Of a stretch of DNA of 11,306 nucleotides, positions 6,328-11,306 are shown piece after piece. The position numbers were made by a program, and so were the translations under genes. The notes below the pieces were generated by a model, which made no database searches, was not told where the DNA came from, and saw only the letters and a program-made list of their open reading frames with translations. This stretch comes from URNF01 sp045543675 (GTDB lineage Bacteria; Bacillota; Clostridia; Oscillospirales; Acutalibacteraceae), in the NCBI GenBank assembly GCA_045543675.1, contig JAZPXM010000084.1:1-11306 (forward strand), written 5' to 3'. Positions within the stretch are counted from its first letter, which is position 1. Each line of letters opens with the position of its first letter.

Positions 6328-7902
6328 ATGCAAACCACCAATATGTCCACCTACACCCCGCCGCCAAAAGAGTATTTTTCGCTCGACAAGCGGGATACGG
6401 TATACATCTGTCTTTTAACCGTTGCCGCGGTATTGCTGTCCGCACTCGGTATTTTCGGCGGTTTTATGATCGGATGGACCGTCAGTTTTATTTTGTTGTT
6501 CACGTTAGGCAATATATACATCTGTAAAAAGGGCGTCAAGCTCACCCCGTTTGCGGTATGTGCGGCGGCATTATCGGTTTTAGTGTCGGTCGTATTTACC
6601 GTTACCACCGGTGGGACCATCCGCTTTTTCGCGTTCGTGGTCAGCATTTTGCTGGCACTCGCGTGGTGCGGTACGGTAACAAAAAACGACACCGACAGCG
6701 ACTTGGGTATACTCGGCACCATGTTCGCACCTATCGGGCGGCTTGCGTTGCCGCATATTCCCACCACCGTTCGTTCGGTGTTCGCAGGGAACGGCACAAA
6801 ACGCAACAAGGTCGGTAAAGCGCTTATCGGTATTATCGCCGCTATACCTGTGTTGTTGGTGGTCATACCGCTGTTGGTGCGCGCGGACAAAGCGTTTGAT
6901 GGGCTTGCCAATCTAGTGCAAGCAGACCTGCTGTCTCTCCTTTGGAAAGTAGGGCTCGGCATCCTGCTGAGTATACCTATCGTCAGCTATTGTGTAGCGG
7001 TGCAAAAGCGCCCCCTGCCGCGTCCTACCCCCATTCCCGCCAAAGGCATTGACACCACGATATTGGTGTCTTTCTTATCGGTGTTATCGGTATGTTACCT
7101 TGCGTATCTGTTCTCGCAACTGGCGTACTTTTTCAGTGCGTTTGACGGGTTTTTACCGCAAGGATACGATTTTACACTTGCCGCCTATGCGCGCCGCGGC
7201 TTTTTTGAGATGTGTGCGGTTGCCGCCATTAACGCCGCCATTATTTTTGCTGTGTTGTTACTGTCCCGTAAGCAGGACGAAAAGCCCGCCGTCGCGGTGC
7301 GTATTTTGTGTACCTTTATTTCGGTGTTTACCCTTATCATCATCGCCACCGCGCTGTCCAAAATGATCCTGTACATCCGTGAGATGGGTATGACCATATT
7401 GCGTATCGGCACCGGCACGTTTACGGTGTTGTTAGCGGTGATGTTTGTCGCTATTATCCTGCGGTTGTTCCTGCCGCGGGTAAACGTGCTGAAAATCACC
7501 CTTTTGACAGCCGGTGTGCTGGTAGCCACACTCGGTATTGCCAATCTCAATCACGTGGTGGCATCCTACAACTACACCGCTTACAAAAACCACAAATTAG
7601 AAACCATTGACGTCGCTACCATTCGGGATATGGGCAGTGAGGGGGTACTGTATTTGACAGCGCTCACCAAAGACAAAGACCCTGCCGTTGCCGAGCAAGC
7701 GGAAACCTATTTATTGCAACAGCTTTCAAACGGTAAGTATTACGAATGTGATTGCGAATACGTAGACGGCGAAATGGAGTACGTGTTACGCAAGAAACTA
7801 TATACCAAGCCGTCGCAGTACAATATTTCCCGCGCCCGCGCATACCGCGCGTTAGAATATTTTATAAAACGGCACCCGCAAGTTTTTTGGGAGACGGCAT
7901 AA
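6328..7902 (+). CDS. Polytopic membrane protein, DUF4173-like
   Basis: A 524-residue integral membrane protein of unknown function. About ten hydrophobic segments can be seen, roughly at 22-62, 70-112, 163-185, 203-224, 245-270, 290-318, 328-352 and 357-410, followed by a hydrophilic C-terminal tail of about 100 residues starting near NYTAYKNHKLETID. The stretch YARRGFFEMCAVAAINAAI and the preceding loop RADKAFDGL resemble the DUF4173/DUF4153 group common in Bacillota; this is recognition from memory and moderately sure. The start is ATG at 6328, eight bases after AAAGGAG (6313-6319). Reading back to the GTG at 6292 would overlap the -10 box. It has its own near-consensus promoter and probably ends at the hairpin at 8029-8067. 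It converges with the TIR operon and shows no visible functional link with the glycosidase genes. Confidence 0.8.
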   Translation: MQTTNMSTYTPPPKEYFSLDKRDTVYICLLTVAAVLLSALGIFGGFMIGWTVSFILLFTLGNIYICKKGVKLTPFAVCAAALSVLVSVVFTVTTGGTIRFFAFVVSILLALAWCGTVTKNDTDSDLGILGTMFAPIGRLALPHIPTTVRSVFAGNGTKRNKVGKALIGIIAAIPVLLVVIPLLVRADKAFDGLANLVQADLLSLLWKVGLGILLSIPIVSYCVAVQKRPLPRPTPIPAKGIDTTILVSFLSVLSVCYLAYLFSQLAYFFSAFDGFLPQGYDFTLAAYARRGFFEMCAVAAINAAIIFAVLLLSRKQDEKPAVAVRILCTFISVFTLIIIATALSKMILYIREMGMTILRIGTGTFTVLLAVMFVAIILRLFLPRVNVLKITLLTAGVLVATLGIANLNHVVASYNYTAYKNHKLETIDVATIRDMGSEGVLYLTALTKDKDPAVAEQAETYLLQQLSNGKYYECDCEYVDGEMEYVLRKKLYTKPSQYNISRARAYRALEYFIKRHPQVFWETA

Positions 7903-8028
7903 ATAAAATTTTTCCGCATATGGGTGTTGCGGTTAGGGATTGAAAAGGCTTTCCTTGCAGGACGCCACCCCTTTGTCCTTCGGACATTTCCCCTGTTAGG
8001 GGAAGGCTAAAACATATCTACAAAAGCA

Positions 8029-8067
8029 AGAGGAGATGCACAATTTTTGTGCATCTCCTCTGTTTTT
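8029..8067 (+). terminator. Long perfect hairpin terminator inside the repeat element
   Basis: A 15-bp perfect stem (8029-8043 with 8047-8061, left arm AGAGGAGATGCACAA) with a TTT loop is followed by GTTTTTA on the plus strand. Outer arms TCTACA (8017-8022) and TGTAGA (8069-8074) extend the symmetry. It should end transcription from the gene at 6328-7902. Confidence 0.75.
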
Positions 8068-8173
8068 ATGTAGACACTTTTCTCACCTCCCCTTGTCAGG
8101 GGAGGTGTCAAAACCGCAGGTTTTGACTTAAGGGTAGTTCTTCTTTTTCTCTCCCTCCGTCTTTTTGCTTCGC

Positions 8174-8203
8174 AAAAATCCACCTCCCTCGTCAGAGGGA
8201 GGT
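8174..8203 (-). terminator. Candidate terminator for the TIR operon
   Basis: The 9-bp perfect stem ACCTCCCTC/GAGGGAGGT (8182-8203) with a four-base loop is followed, on the minus strand, by GGATTTTTGC. It is the first strong hairpin after the YbjQ gene stop codon. The U-run is short, so efficiency is uncertain. Confidence 0.45.
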
Positions 8204-8248
8204 TAATGTTGCCAATCCCTTGCCGCAACACCCGTATCGCGTGGTTTT

Positions 8249-8560
8249 TTATTTGAATTTCACCGCGGTACCGTACACGATCACTTCTGCGGCGCCCTGC
8301 ATAACAGCAGAAGACGCATACCGCACATTCACGACAGCATCCGCACCCAGCGCTTCCGCTTCCGCCACCATACGCTTGGTAGCAAGTGCGCGCGCATCGT
8401 TCATCATTTCGTTATACGCTTTCAGTTCGCCGCCTACCAGCGTTTTGAAACTCTGCGCAATATCATTGCCGATGTGTTTGGATTGGATAGTACTGCCTTT
8501 CACAAGTGTTAACGTTTCCAATTCTTTACCGCTGATGTAATCAGTATTGACTAAGATCAT
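8249..8560 (-). CDS. YbjQ family protein (UPF0145)
   Basis: A 103-residue member of the YbjQ/UPF0145 family, small soluble proteins said to form oligomeric rings; the family is sometimes labelled putative heavy-metal binding and has no firm function. Conserved marks are all present: VKGSTIQSKHIGNDI (20-34), the VGGELKAYNEM core (42-52), ARALATKRMVAEAEALGADAVVNVR (57-80) and the C-terminal AEVIVYGTAVKF. The start is ATG at 8560, which has AAAGGTGA six bases upstream; a GTG at 8569 in the same frame falls inside that ribosome binding site. The gene overlaps the preceding membrane-protein gene by 20 bases, so it is translationally coupled and the last gene of the TIR operon. Association of a YbjQ protein with a TIR protein is not something I know as an established pairing. 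Confidence 0.88.
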   Translation of the reverse strand: MILVNTDYISGKELETLTLVKGSTIQSKHIGNDIAQSFKTLVGGELKAYNEMMNDARALATKRMVAEAEALGADAVVNVRYASSAVMQGAAEVIVYGTAVKFK

Positions 8561-8765
8561 CTTCTTCACCTTTCTCTATTTCATGGATTCTTTCTACACA
8601 AACCTTGACCGTCAGAAATACAAGCGCGAGCGGAATCACACCCAACAGGTATTTCAGTACACCGTCCAACACCCCTATCAAGACGCCAAAGTAAATGACA
8701 TAATATAACGCCAACAGCACCGAAACGATGATAGGTGCAACCATCTTCTGTTTATGCGTTTTCAT
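8541..8765 (-). CDS. Small two-TM membrane protein
   Basis: A 74-residue protein that I do not recognise. It has a short basic N-terminus (MKTHKQK), hydrophobic helices at about 10-32 and 37-57, and a charged tail ERIHEIEKGEEDD. A helical hairpin with both ends in the cytoplasm is the simplest topology. The start is ATG at 8765, six bases after AAAAAAGGTG; a GTG at 8774 in frame would sit within that ribosome binding site. It overlaps the preceding gene by 14 bases and the following ybjQ-like gene by 20 bases, so it belongs to the TIR operon. Overlap on both sides, a good ribosome binding site and membrane-like composition support a real gene. Confidence 0.75.
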   Translation of the reverse strand: MKTHKQKMVAPIIVSVLLALYYVIYFGVLIGVLDGVLKYLLGVIPLALVFLTVKVCVERIHEIEKGEEDDLSQY

Positions 8766-9096
8766 CGGTTTCACCTTTTTTCTTTCGTTTTTCTATCACT
8801 ACGCTTGACACAATCGCATACACCAGCGTCACCGCCAGCGTGATATGCGCCAGTCCAAACAACCACTCTTTATGCAGAGCCAATGCCAAACCGTTACACA
8901 AAAATATCACGCCGATAAGCAAAAATACCACGCCGCTTTGGCGGTAATACGGTGTTTTATACATGGTTTCCCGCTCTTGCTTGGACGCATACAAATACGC
9001 GTTATTGAACAGAAATCCTTTTTGCAAGAAAGATAACACGCTTAGCGGCACGCACAGTAGCGTAATTGCAAAGCATATCCACATCATTGTCGTCAC
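8752..9096 (-). CDS. Three-TM membrane protein, DUF3784-like
   Basis: A 114-residue membrane protein with hydrophobic segments at about 5-24, 54-74 and 79-101 and a strongly basic patch EKRKKK after the last one, which by the positive-inside rule places the C-terminus in the cytoplasm. The loop FLFNNAYLYASKQERETMYKTPYYRQSG between TM1 and TM2 resembles the DUF3784 pattern seen in Clostridia (a short loop with a conserved aromatic and E-x-x-x-Y); moderately sure. Two starts are possible: GTG at 9096, which forms a classic four-base GTGA overlap with the TIR gene stop and has AAAGGGGG six bases upstream, or ATG at 9087 with GGTGA upstream. Either way translation is coupled to the TIR-Sel1 gene. 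Its job may be to anchor or be targeted by that protein, which is inference. Confidence 0.75.
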   Translation of the reverse strand: MTTMMWICFAITLLCVPLSVLSFLQKGFLFNNAYLYASKQERETMYKTPYYRQSGVVFLLIGVIFLCNGLALALHKEWLFGLAHITLAVTLVYAIVSSVVIEKRKKKGETDENA

Positions 9097-10673
9097 CGGG
9101 ATCCCCCTTTCAAACTTTCGATGCGACGCATCATAGTAGATGCATAATGGATGCCGTGGGAGTACGCACGCTCGTACAATTCGTACGCTTTATTCACATC
9201 CGGCTCACAGCCGCGACCCAAAAACAAAAGATTGGCTAAAAGGAACTCGCCTTCTGCGATATTATGTTCCGCCGCCATTTCGGCACATGCGTATGCACGC
9301 TGGTAATTCTGCATTTCGGGTTGCTGGTAAATGGTTGCCAATTCCATAGCCGAGAAAGAATCCCCTTGTGCTTTTGCTTTTTCCAGGTATTCCGCCGCTT
9401 TTGCCAAGTCTTTGGTAACGTGACCCGACTTATACATAAAGCCCAGCACGTACTGCGCGGTGGTATGACCGTTGTCCGCCGCTATCTGCAGATATTTTTG
9501 CGCACTTCTGAAATCCTTGCGGAACCGTCCCGTAGGGCGGAAGCATAACATACCGTACTCGTAAGCCGCCGCAATATGGTTGTCATCTGCGGCATTGCGC
9601 AAATAATACGCCGCCTGCATAAAATCGGGTTTTGGCGGGTCGGACAACACACCGTTGCGGTACAACATACCGATTTGATAATTCATTTCGGGTGTGAGAT
9701 TGTCCACCGCATCAAACACGTCCATCGCTTCTTGATATTTACCGTATTTGATGTAAAATTTAGCCAGTCCTATGGCGGTCATATTATCGCCGCCGCCCAT
9801 TTCTTCTTTTAGAAATTGAAGATACTTTTCAAAATCGAATTCGCAGCCCAATCCTTCCCGCAAATGGTACGCTTTTTGGGATTTCGCGTACTGACTGTGC
9901 GGTGCGGCACGTTCTATGTATTCCATCGCCTTTTCATACGACTGCGGTTCGGTGGGCACCGTGCCGTTATAGTACATGCGGGCAATACTATTGTCCGCTT
10001 CGTACCGTAGCGGATGGTCGGAGGCGGATACTTTCCGCAACCAGTACACCGCCTGCTCATAATCCCACGCAGACTGCCCGTTAGCGGACGTCACGCCGTA
10101 GTAATGCATCATACCCAATTCGTACATTGCTTCTATATCACCCGCGTTTGCCTTGCACAGCAGTTGGTCAAACACGTCGTTGACGCGGTAGTTGGGATTG
10201 CTGTTAAATGCATCCTTGTAGCTGTCTTTGCCGTCTTGCTTAGACAGTAAACCGCCGATTAAGGACGTAAAGGGGGAATGTTTATACTCGTCGGGTAAAC
10301 GGATAGCATCCACATAGGGTAAGAAACAGATATTTTGCGGCATTTCTTCGGGACGGGACGGCATAGTCGCCCCATCCACCAAAACGGGAATAATATTTTT
10401 GCCGTTCTCGCGTGCCGCCAACAATTCTTCGCGCACCCAGTCTATCTCGTCGTTGCGTAAAAGACGTTCCATACTCGCAGGAGACAGCACCATAATAAAG
10501 TCCTTACACGCTTTGACAGCGTTTTTCAGACGGTCGGGGAAACTGTCACTGCGTTCTTCGTACGGATTAAAATACACACTGTAACCCAATTCTGTCAGGT
10601 CGTTTGCCAGGCGGTGTGCGAACTGGTTACTGCATCCGTCGTTTCTGTAGGAAATAAAAATATCTTTGGACAT
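9093..10673 (-). CDS. TIR domain-Sel1 repeat protein
   Basis: A 526-residue soluble protein with two parts. Residues 1-140 are a bacterial TIR domain: KDIFISYR in the first strand, LGYSVYFNPYEE, KDFIMVLSPASMERLLRNDEIDWVREEL and NIIPVLVD. The W-x-x-x-E-L motif puts Glu83 where the catalytic glutamate of NAD-cleaving TIR enzymes lies, so NADase or cyclic-ADP-ribose-type activity is plausible. Residues about 178-515 are a run of eight to nine Sel1-like/TPR-like helical repeats (AMYELGMMHYYG, AAYEYGMLCF, AQYVLGFMYKSG, AEGEFLLANLLFLGRG), usually protein-protein scaffolds. The ATG at 10673 follows AAAGGAG at eight bases, and a promoter is present at 10708-10736. It is the first gene of a four-gene overlapping operon with two small membrane proteins and a YbjQ protein. 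Possible roles are abortive-infection defence or stress signalling; neither is proven by sequence. Confidence 0.92.
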   Translation of the reverse strand: MSKDIFISYRNDGCSNQFAHRLANDLTELGYSVYFNPYEERSDSFPDRLKNAVKACKDFIMVLSPASMERLLRNDEIDWVREELLAARENGKNIIPVLVDGATMPSRPEEMPQNICFLPYVDAIRLPDEYKHSPFTSLIGGLLSKQDGKDSYKDAFNSNPNYRVNDVFDQLLCKANAGDIEAMYELGMMHYYGVTSANGQSAWDYEQAVYWLRKVSASDHPLRYEADNSIARMYYNGTVPTEPQSYEKAMEYIERAAPHSQYAKSQKAYHLREGLGCEFDFEKYLQFLKEEMGGGDNMTAIGLAKFYIKYGKYQEAMDVFDAVDNLTPEMNYQIGMLYRNGVLSDPPKPDFMQAAYYLRNAADDNHIAAAYEYGMLCFRPTGRFRKDFRSAQKYLQIAADNGHTTAQYVLGFMYKSGHVTKDLAKAAEYLEKAKAQGDSFSAMELATIYQQPEMQNYQRAYACAEMAAEHNIAEGEFLLANLLFLGRGCEPDVNKAYELYERAYSHGIHYASTMMRRIESLKGGSR

Positions 10674-10707
10674 AGGGTATGCTCCTTTGTCGATTGCGTA
10701 TAGGAAA

Positions 10708-10736
10708 AGTATACCATAGTCCGTCGGTATTTACAA
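10708..10736 (-). promoter_or_regulatory. Promoter of the TIR-Sel1 operon
   Basis: On the minus strand TTGTAA (10731-10736), a 17-base spacer and TATACT (10708-10713) lie 35 bases before the TIR gene start. The -35 box falls where similarity of the upstream four-helix-bundle remnant ends. Confidence 0.65.
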
Positions 10737-10804
10737 TGGGCAACAAGATTTACGATAGCAACAGCAAATTCAAAAGATAGATCAAACAATGTGTTTTCTG
10801 ACAT
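10733..10804 (-). pseudogene. 5' remnant resembling a four-helix-bundle (S23/IVP-type) protein gene
   Basis: From ATG at 10804 the minus strand reads MSENTLFDLSFEFAVAIVNL and a few more residues. This resembles the start of the four-helix-bundle protein family (S23, rRNA intervening-sequence-encoded; related to the Avd proteins of diversity-generating retroelements), whose members begin with a K/S-E-N and then a SFxFAVxIVxL pattern. The frame stays open to 10595, but the residues after about position 24 look unlike the family (about 118 residues) and run into the TIR promoter and start region, so this is probably a truncated copy. A TATAAT -10 box lies at 10827-10832; the ribosome binding site is weak. 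It sits directly beside the palindrome array, an arrangement I recall from other Clostridia. The assignment rests on about 22 residues. Confidence 0.42.
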
Positions 10805-10853
10805 AAAAGCAACTTCTTTCGTGAAGATTATACCTTAAGATGCTGCGCTTTTC

Positions 10854-11022
10854 ATTGATATATCGCTGACGCGATATGATATACGTCGTTGCCGCATGAT
10901 ATATTTGCGTTGCAAATATGATATAATATGCGTTCCTTCATATGCCGAAGGCATATATCATCGCACGGCAGTGCGATATCATATCGAAGATATATCACGC
11001 GTTCCGTCAGGAACGGATATCA
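10854..11022. repeat. Array of short palindromes spaced by TGATAT / ATATCA
   Basis: Six clear hairpins with 5-8 bp stems and 3-4 base loops follow one another: 10860-10877 (ATATCGC/GCGATAT), 10901-10919 (ATATTTGC/GCAAATAT), 10940-10956 (ATATGCC/GGCATAT), 10960-10977 (ATCGCAC/GTGCGAT), 10981-10993 (ATATC/GATAT) and 11000-11015 (CGTTCC/GGAACG). A degenerate unit lies at 10884-10897. Spacers read TGATAT in the left half and ATATCA in the right half, so the array as a whole has mirror orientation about 10935. No coding potential is seen. The stems differ from unit to unit while the spacers are constant, unlike CRISPR. Confidence 0.8.
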
Positions 11023-11025
11023 TTG

Positions 11026-11066
11026 AAAAACCCTCTCTTGTCGTAGTAGACAAAAGAGGGTTTTTT
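11026..11066. terminator. Bidirectional terminator between array and deaminase gene
   Basis: Stem CCCTCT (11031-11036) / AGAGGG (11055-11060), one mismatch, then TTGTC (11038-11042) / GACAA (11049-11053), with A-run 11026-11030 on the left and T-run 11061-11066 on the right. On the minus strand it ends transcription of the deaminase gene (stop at 11109); on the plus strand it closes the palindrome array. Confidence 0.88.
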
Positions 11067-11108
11067 CGTGCGAAAGAGCGACTAAAAGTAGTGCGCCGGA
11101 CTATTGAT

Positions 11109-11306
11109 TTAGCAGATTACAGGTTCCCAAGCAAACGGCAACAAATCTCTGGCTTTTACCTTGATAAGATTTCCGTTTTCATCATTTACTATTACTTTAA
11201 TATCGGGACAATACTCAAACAACATTTGTCTGCAATTGCCGCAGGGCGGAATAACACAATTATGATGTTTTTCGTGTACGGCAACGATCGTATCAAATTC
11301 ACGTTC
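11109..11306 (-). CDS. Cytidine deaminase-like protein, C-terminal part (5' end outside window)
   Basis: The last 65 residues of a zinc-dependent deaminase of the cytidine deaminase superfamily. The fragment contains EFDTIVAVHEK and then PPCGNCRQMLFEYCPDIKVIV, where PCGNC supplies two of the zinc-ligand cysteines. The third ligand and catalytic glutamate (the H/C-A-E motif) would be about 30 residues upstream, beyond the edge. The order FDTIVAV ... PCGxCR ... YxPDxxVI ... G-x-L-I/V-K ... LLP is close to blasticidin-S deaminase as well as to housekeeping Cdd, so the substrate (cytidine or a related nucleoside) is open. The frame has no start codon in the window and is open to base 11306. It ends 43 bases before the strong terminator at 11026-11066. 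Confidence 0.85.
   Translation of the reverse strand, partial: EREFDTIVAVHEKHHNCVIPPCGNCRQMLFEYCPDIKVIVNDENGNLIKVKARDLLPFAWEPVIC

Larger units (their letters stand above)
7918..8237. mobile_element. MITE-like palindromic element with 25-bp terminal inverted repeats
   Basis: The convergent gap after the DUF4173-like gene is bounded by 7918-7942 and 8213-8237, which are inverted copies matching at 22 of 25 positions (shared core GGGTGTTGCGG, then AGGGATTG). Inside are at least six perfect hairpins: 7974-7986 (TGTCC/GGACA), 7988-8004 (TTCCCC/GGGGAA), 8029-8061 (15-bp stem), 8084-8107 (CACCTCCCC stem), 8107-8127 (GTCAAAACC/GGTTTTGAC) and 8182-8203 (ACCTCCCTC/GAGGGAGGT), plus TTTTTGC/GCAAAAA at 8162-8178. 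There is no credible coding region and no clear target-site duplication. The form fits a non-autonomous transposable element or a composite of intergenic repeat modules; it probably ends transcription from both convergent genes. Confidence 0.65.

Noticed and set aside
6351..6962. 203-codon antisense frame within the membrane protein gene
   Set aside because: It mirrors the plus-strand coding frame, lacks a ribosome binding site, and its composition (Pro, Thr and Asn rich) is that of an antisense shadow.
8007..8231. Open frame of 74 codons on the minus strand
   Set aside because: It lies wholly inside the palindromic element, its sequence follows the hairpins, and it has no ribosome binding site.
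10595..10732. Continuation of the four-helix-bundle-like frame through the TIR gene start
   Set aside because: After about 24 residues the product loses family-like character and reads out of frame through the TIR promoter and coding region.
10854..11022. Possible CRISPR array
   Set aside because: The constant parts are only about six bases and the variable parts are palindromes, with no conserved direct repeat of 25-40 bases and no cas gene.

Overview
The window looks like chromosomal DNA of a moderate-GC Bacillota, probably a gut-type member of the Clostridia. The signs are strong purine-rich ribosome binding sites, sigma-A-like promoters in AT-rich gaps, a glutamate dehydrogenase that reads like the Clostridium symbiosum enzyme, and palindrome-rich repeat elements of a kind I associate with Oscillospirales-like genomes. 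I cannot name a species from sequence alone. No rRNA, tRNA, CRISPR array, insertion-sequence transposase or prophage gene was seen.

Left part (1-3760), all on the minus strand: the 5' two thirds of a class I mannose-6-phosphate isomerase (manA, cut by the window edge), a hexameric glutamate dehydrogenase (gdhA) with its own consensus-like promoter and a strong terminator, a lone LolD/MacB-type ABC ATPase without a permease, and an AraC-family sugar-type regulator. Divergent from the regulator, on the plus strand (3764-6244), is a two-gene unit: an intracellular GH27 alpha-galactosidase-like enzyme with an N-terminal Ig-like domain, and a five-Asp-box sialidase-fold protein. The shared 109-base gap holds promoters and a 7-6-7 inverted repeat, suggesting that the AraC protein controls the glycosidase pair and perhaps itself.

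Middle (6272-8250): a near-consensus promoter drives a 524-residue polytopic membrane protein (DUF4173-like). The convergent gap downstream is filled by a ~320-bp MITE-like element with 25-bp terminal inverted repeats and six internal palindromes, at least one of which is a strong terminator.

Right part (8249-10713), minus strand: a tightly overlapping four-gene operon, in transcription order a TIR-domain/Sel1-repeat protein, a three-TM DUF3784-like protein, a small two-TM protein and a YbjQ (UPF0145) protein. An NADase-type TIR fused to a repeat sensor-like array and translationally coupled to small membrane proteins is the best candidate here for an undescribed defence or NAD-signalling system. 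Upstream of it lie a short remnant resembling the start of a four-helix-bundle (S23-type) protein, an array of short palindromes spaced by TGATAT/ATATCA, and a strong terminator shared with the 3' end of a cytidine-deaminase-type gene that runs off the right edge.
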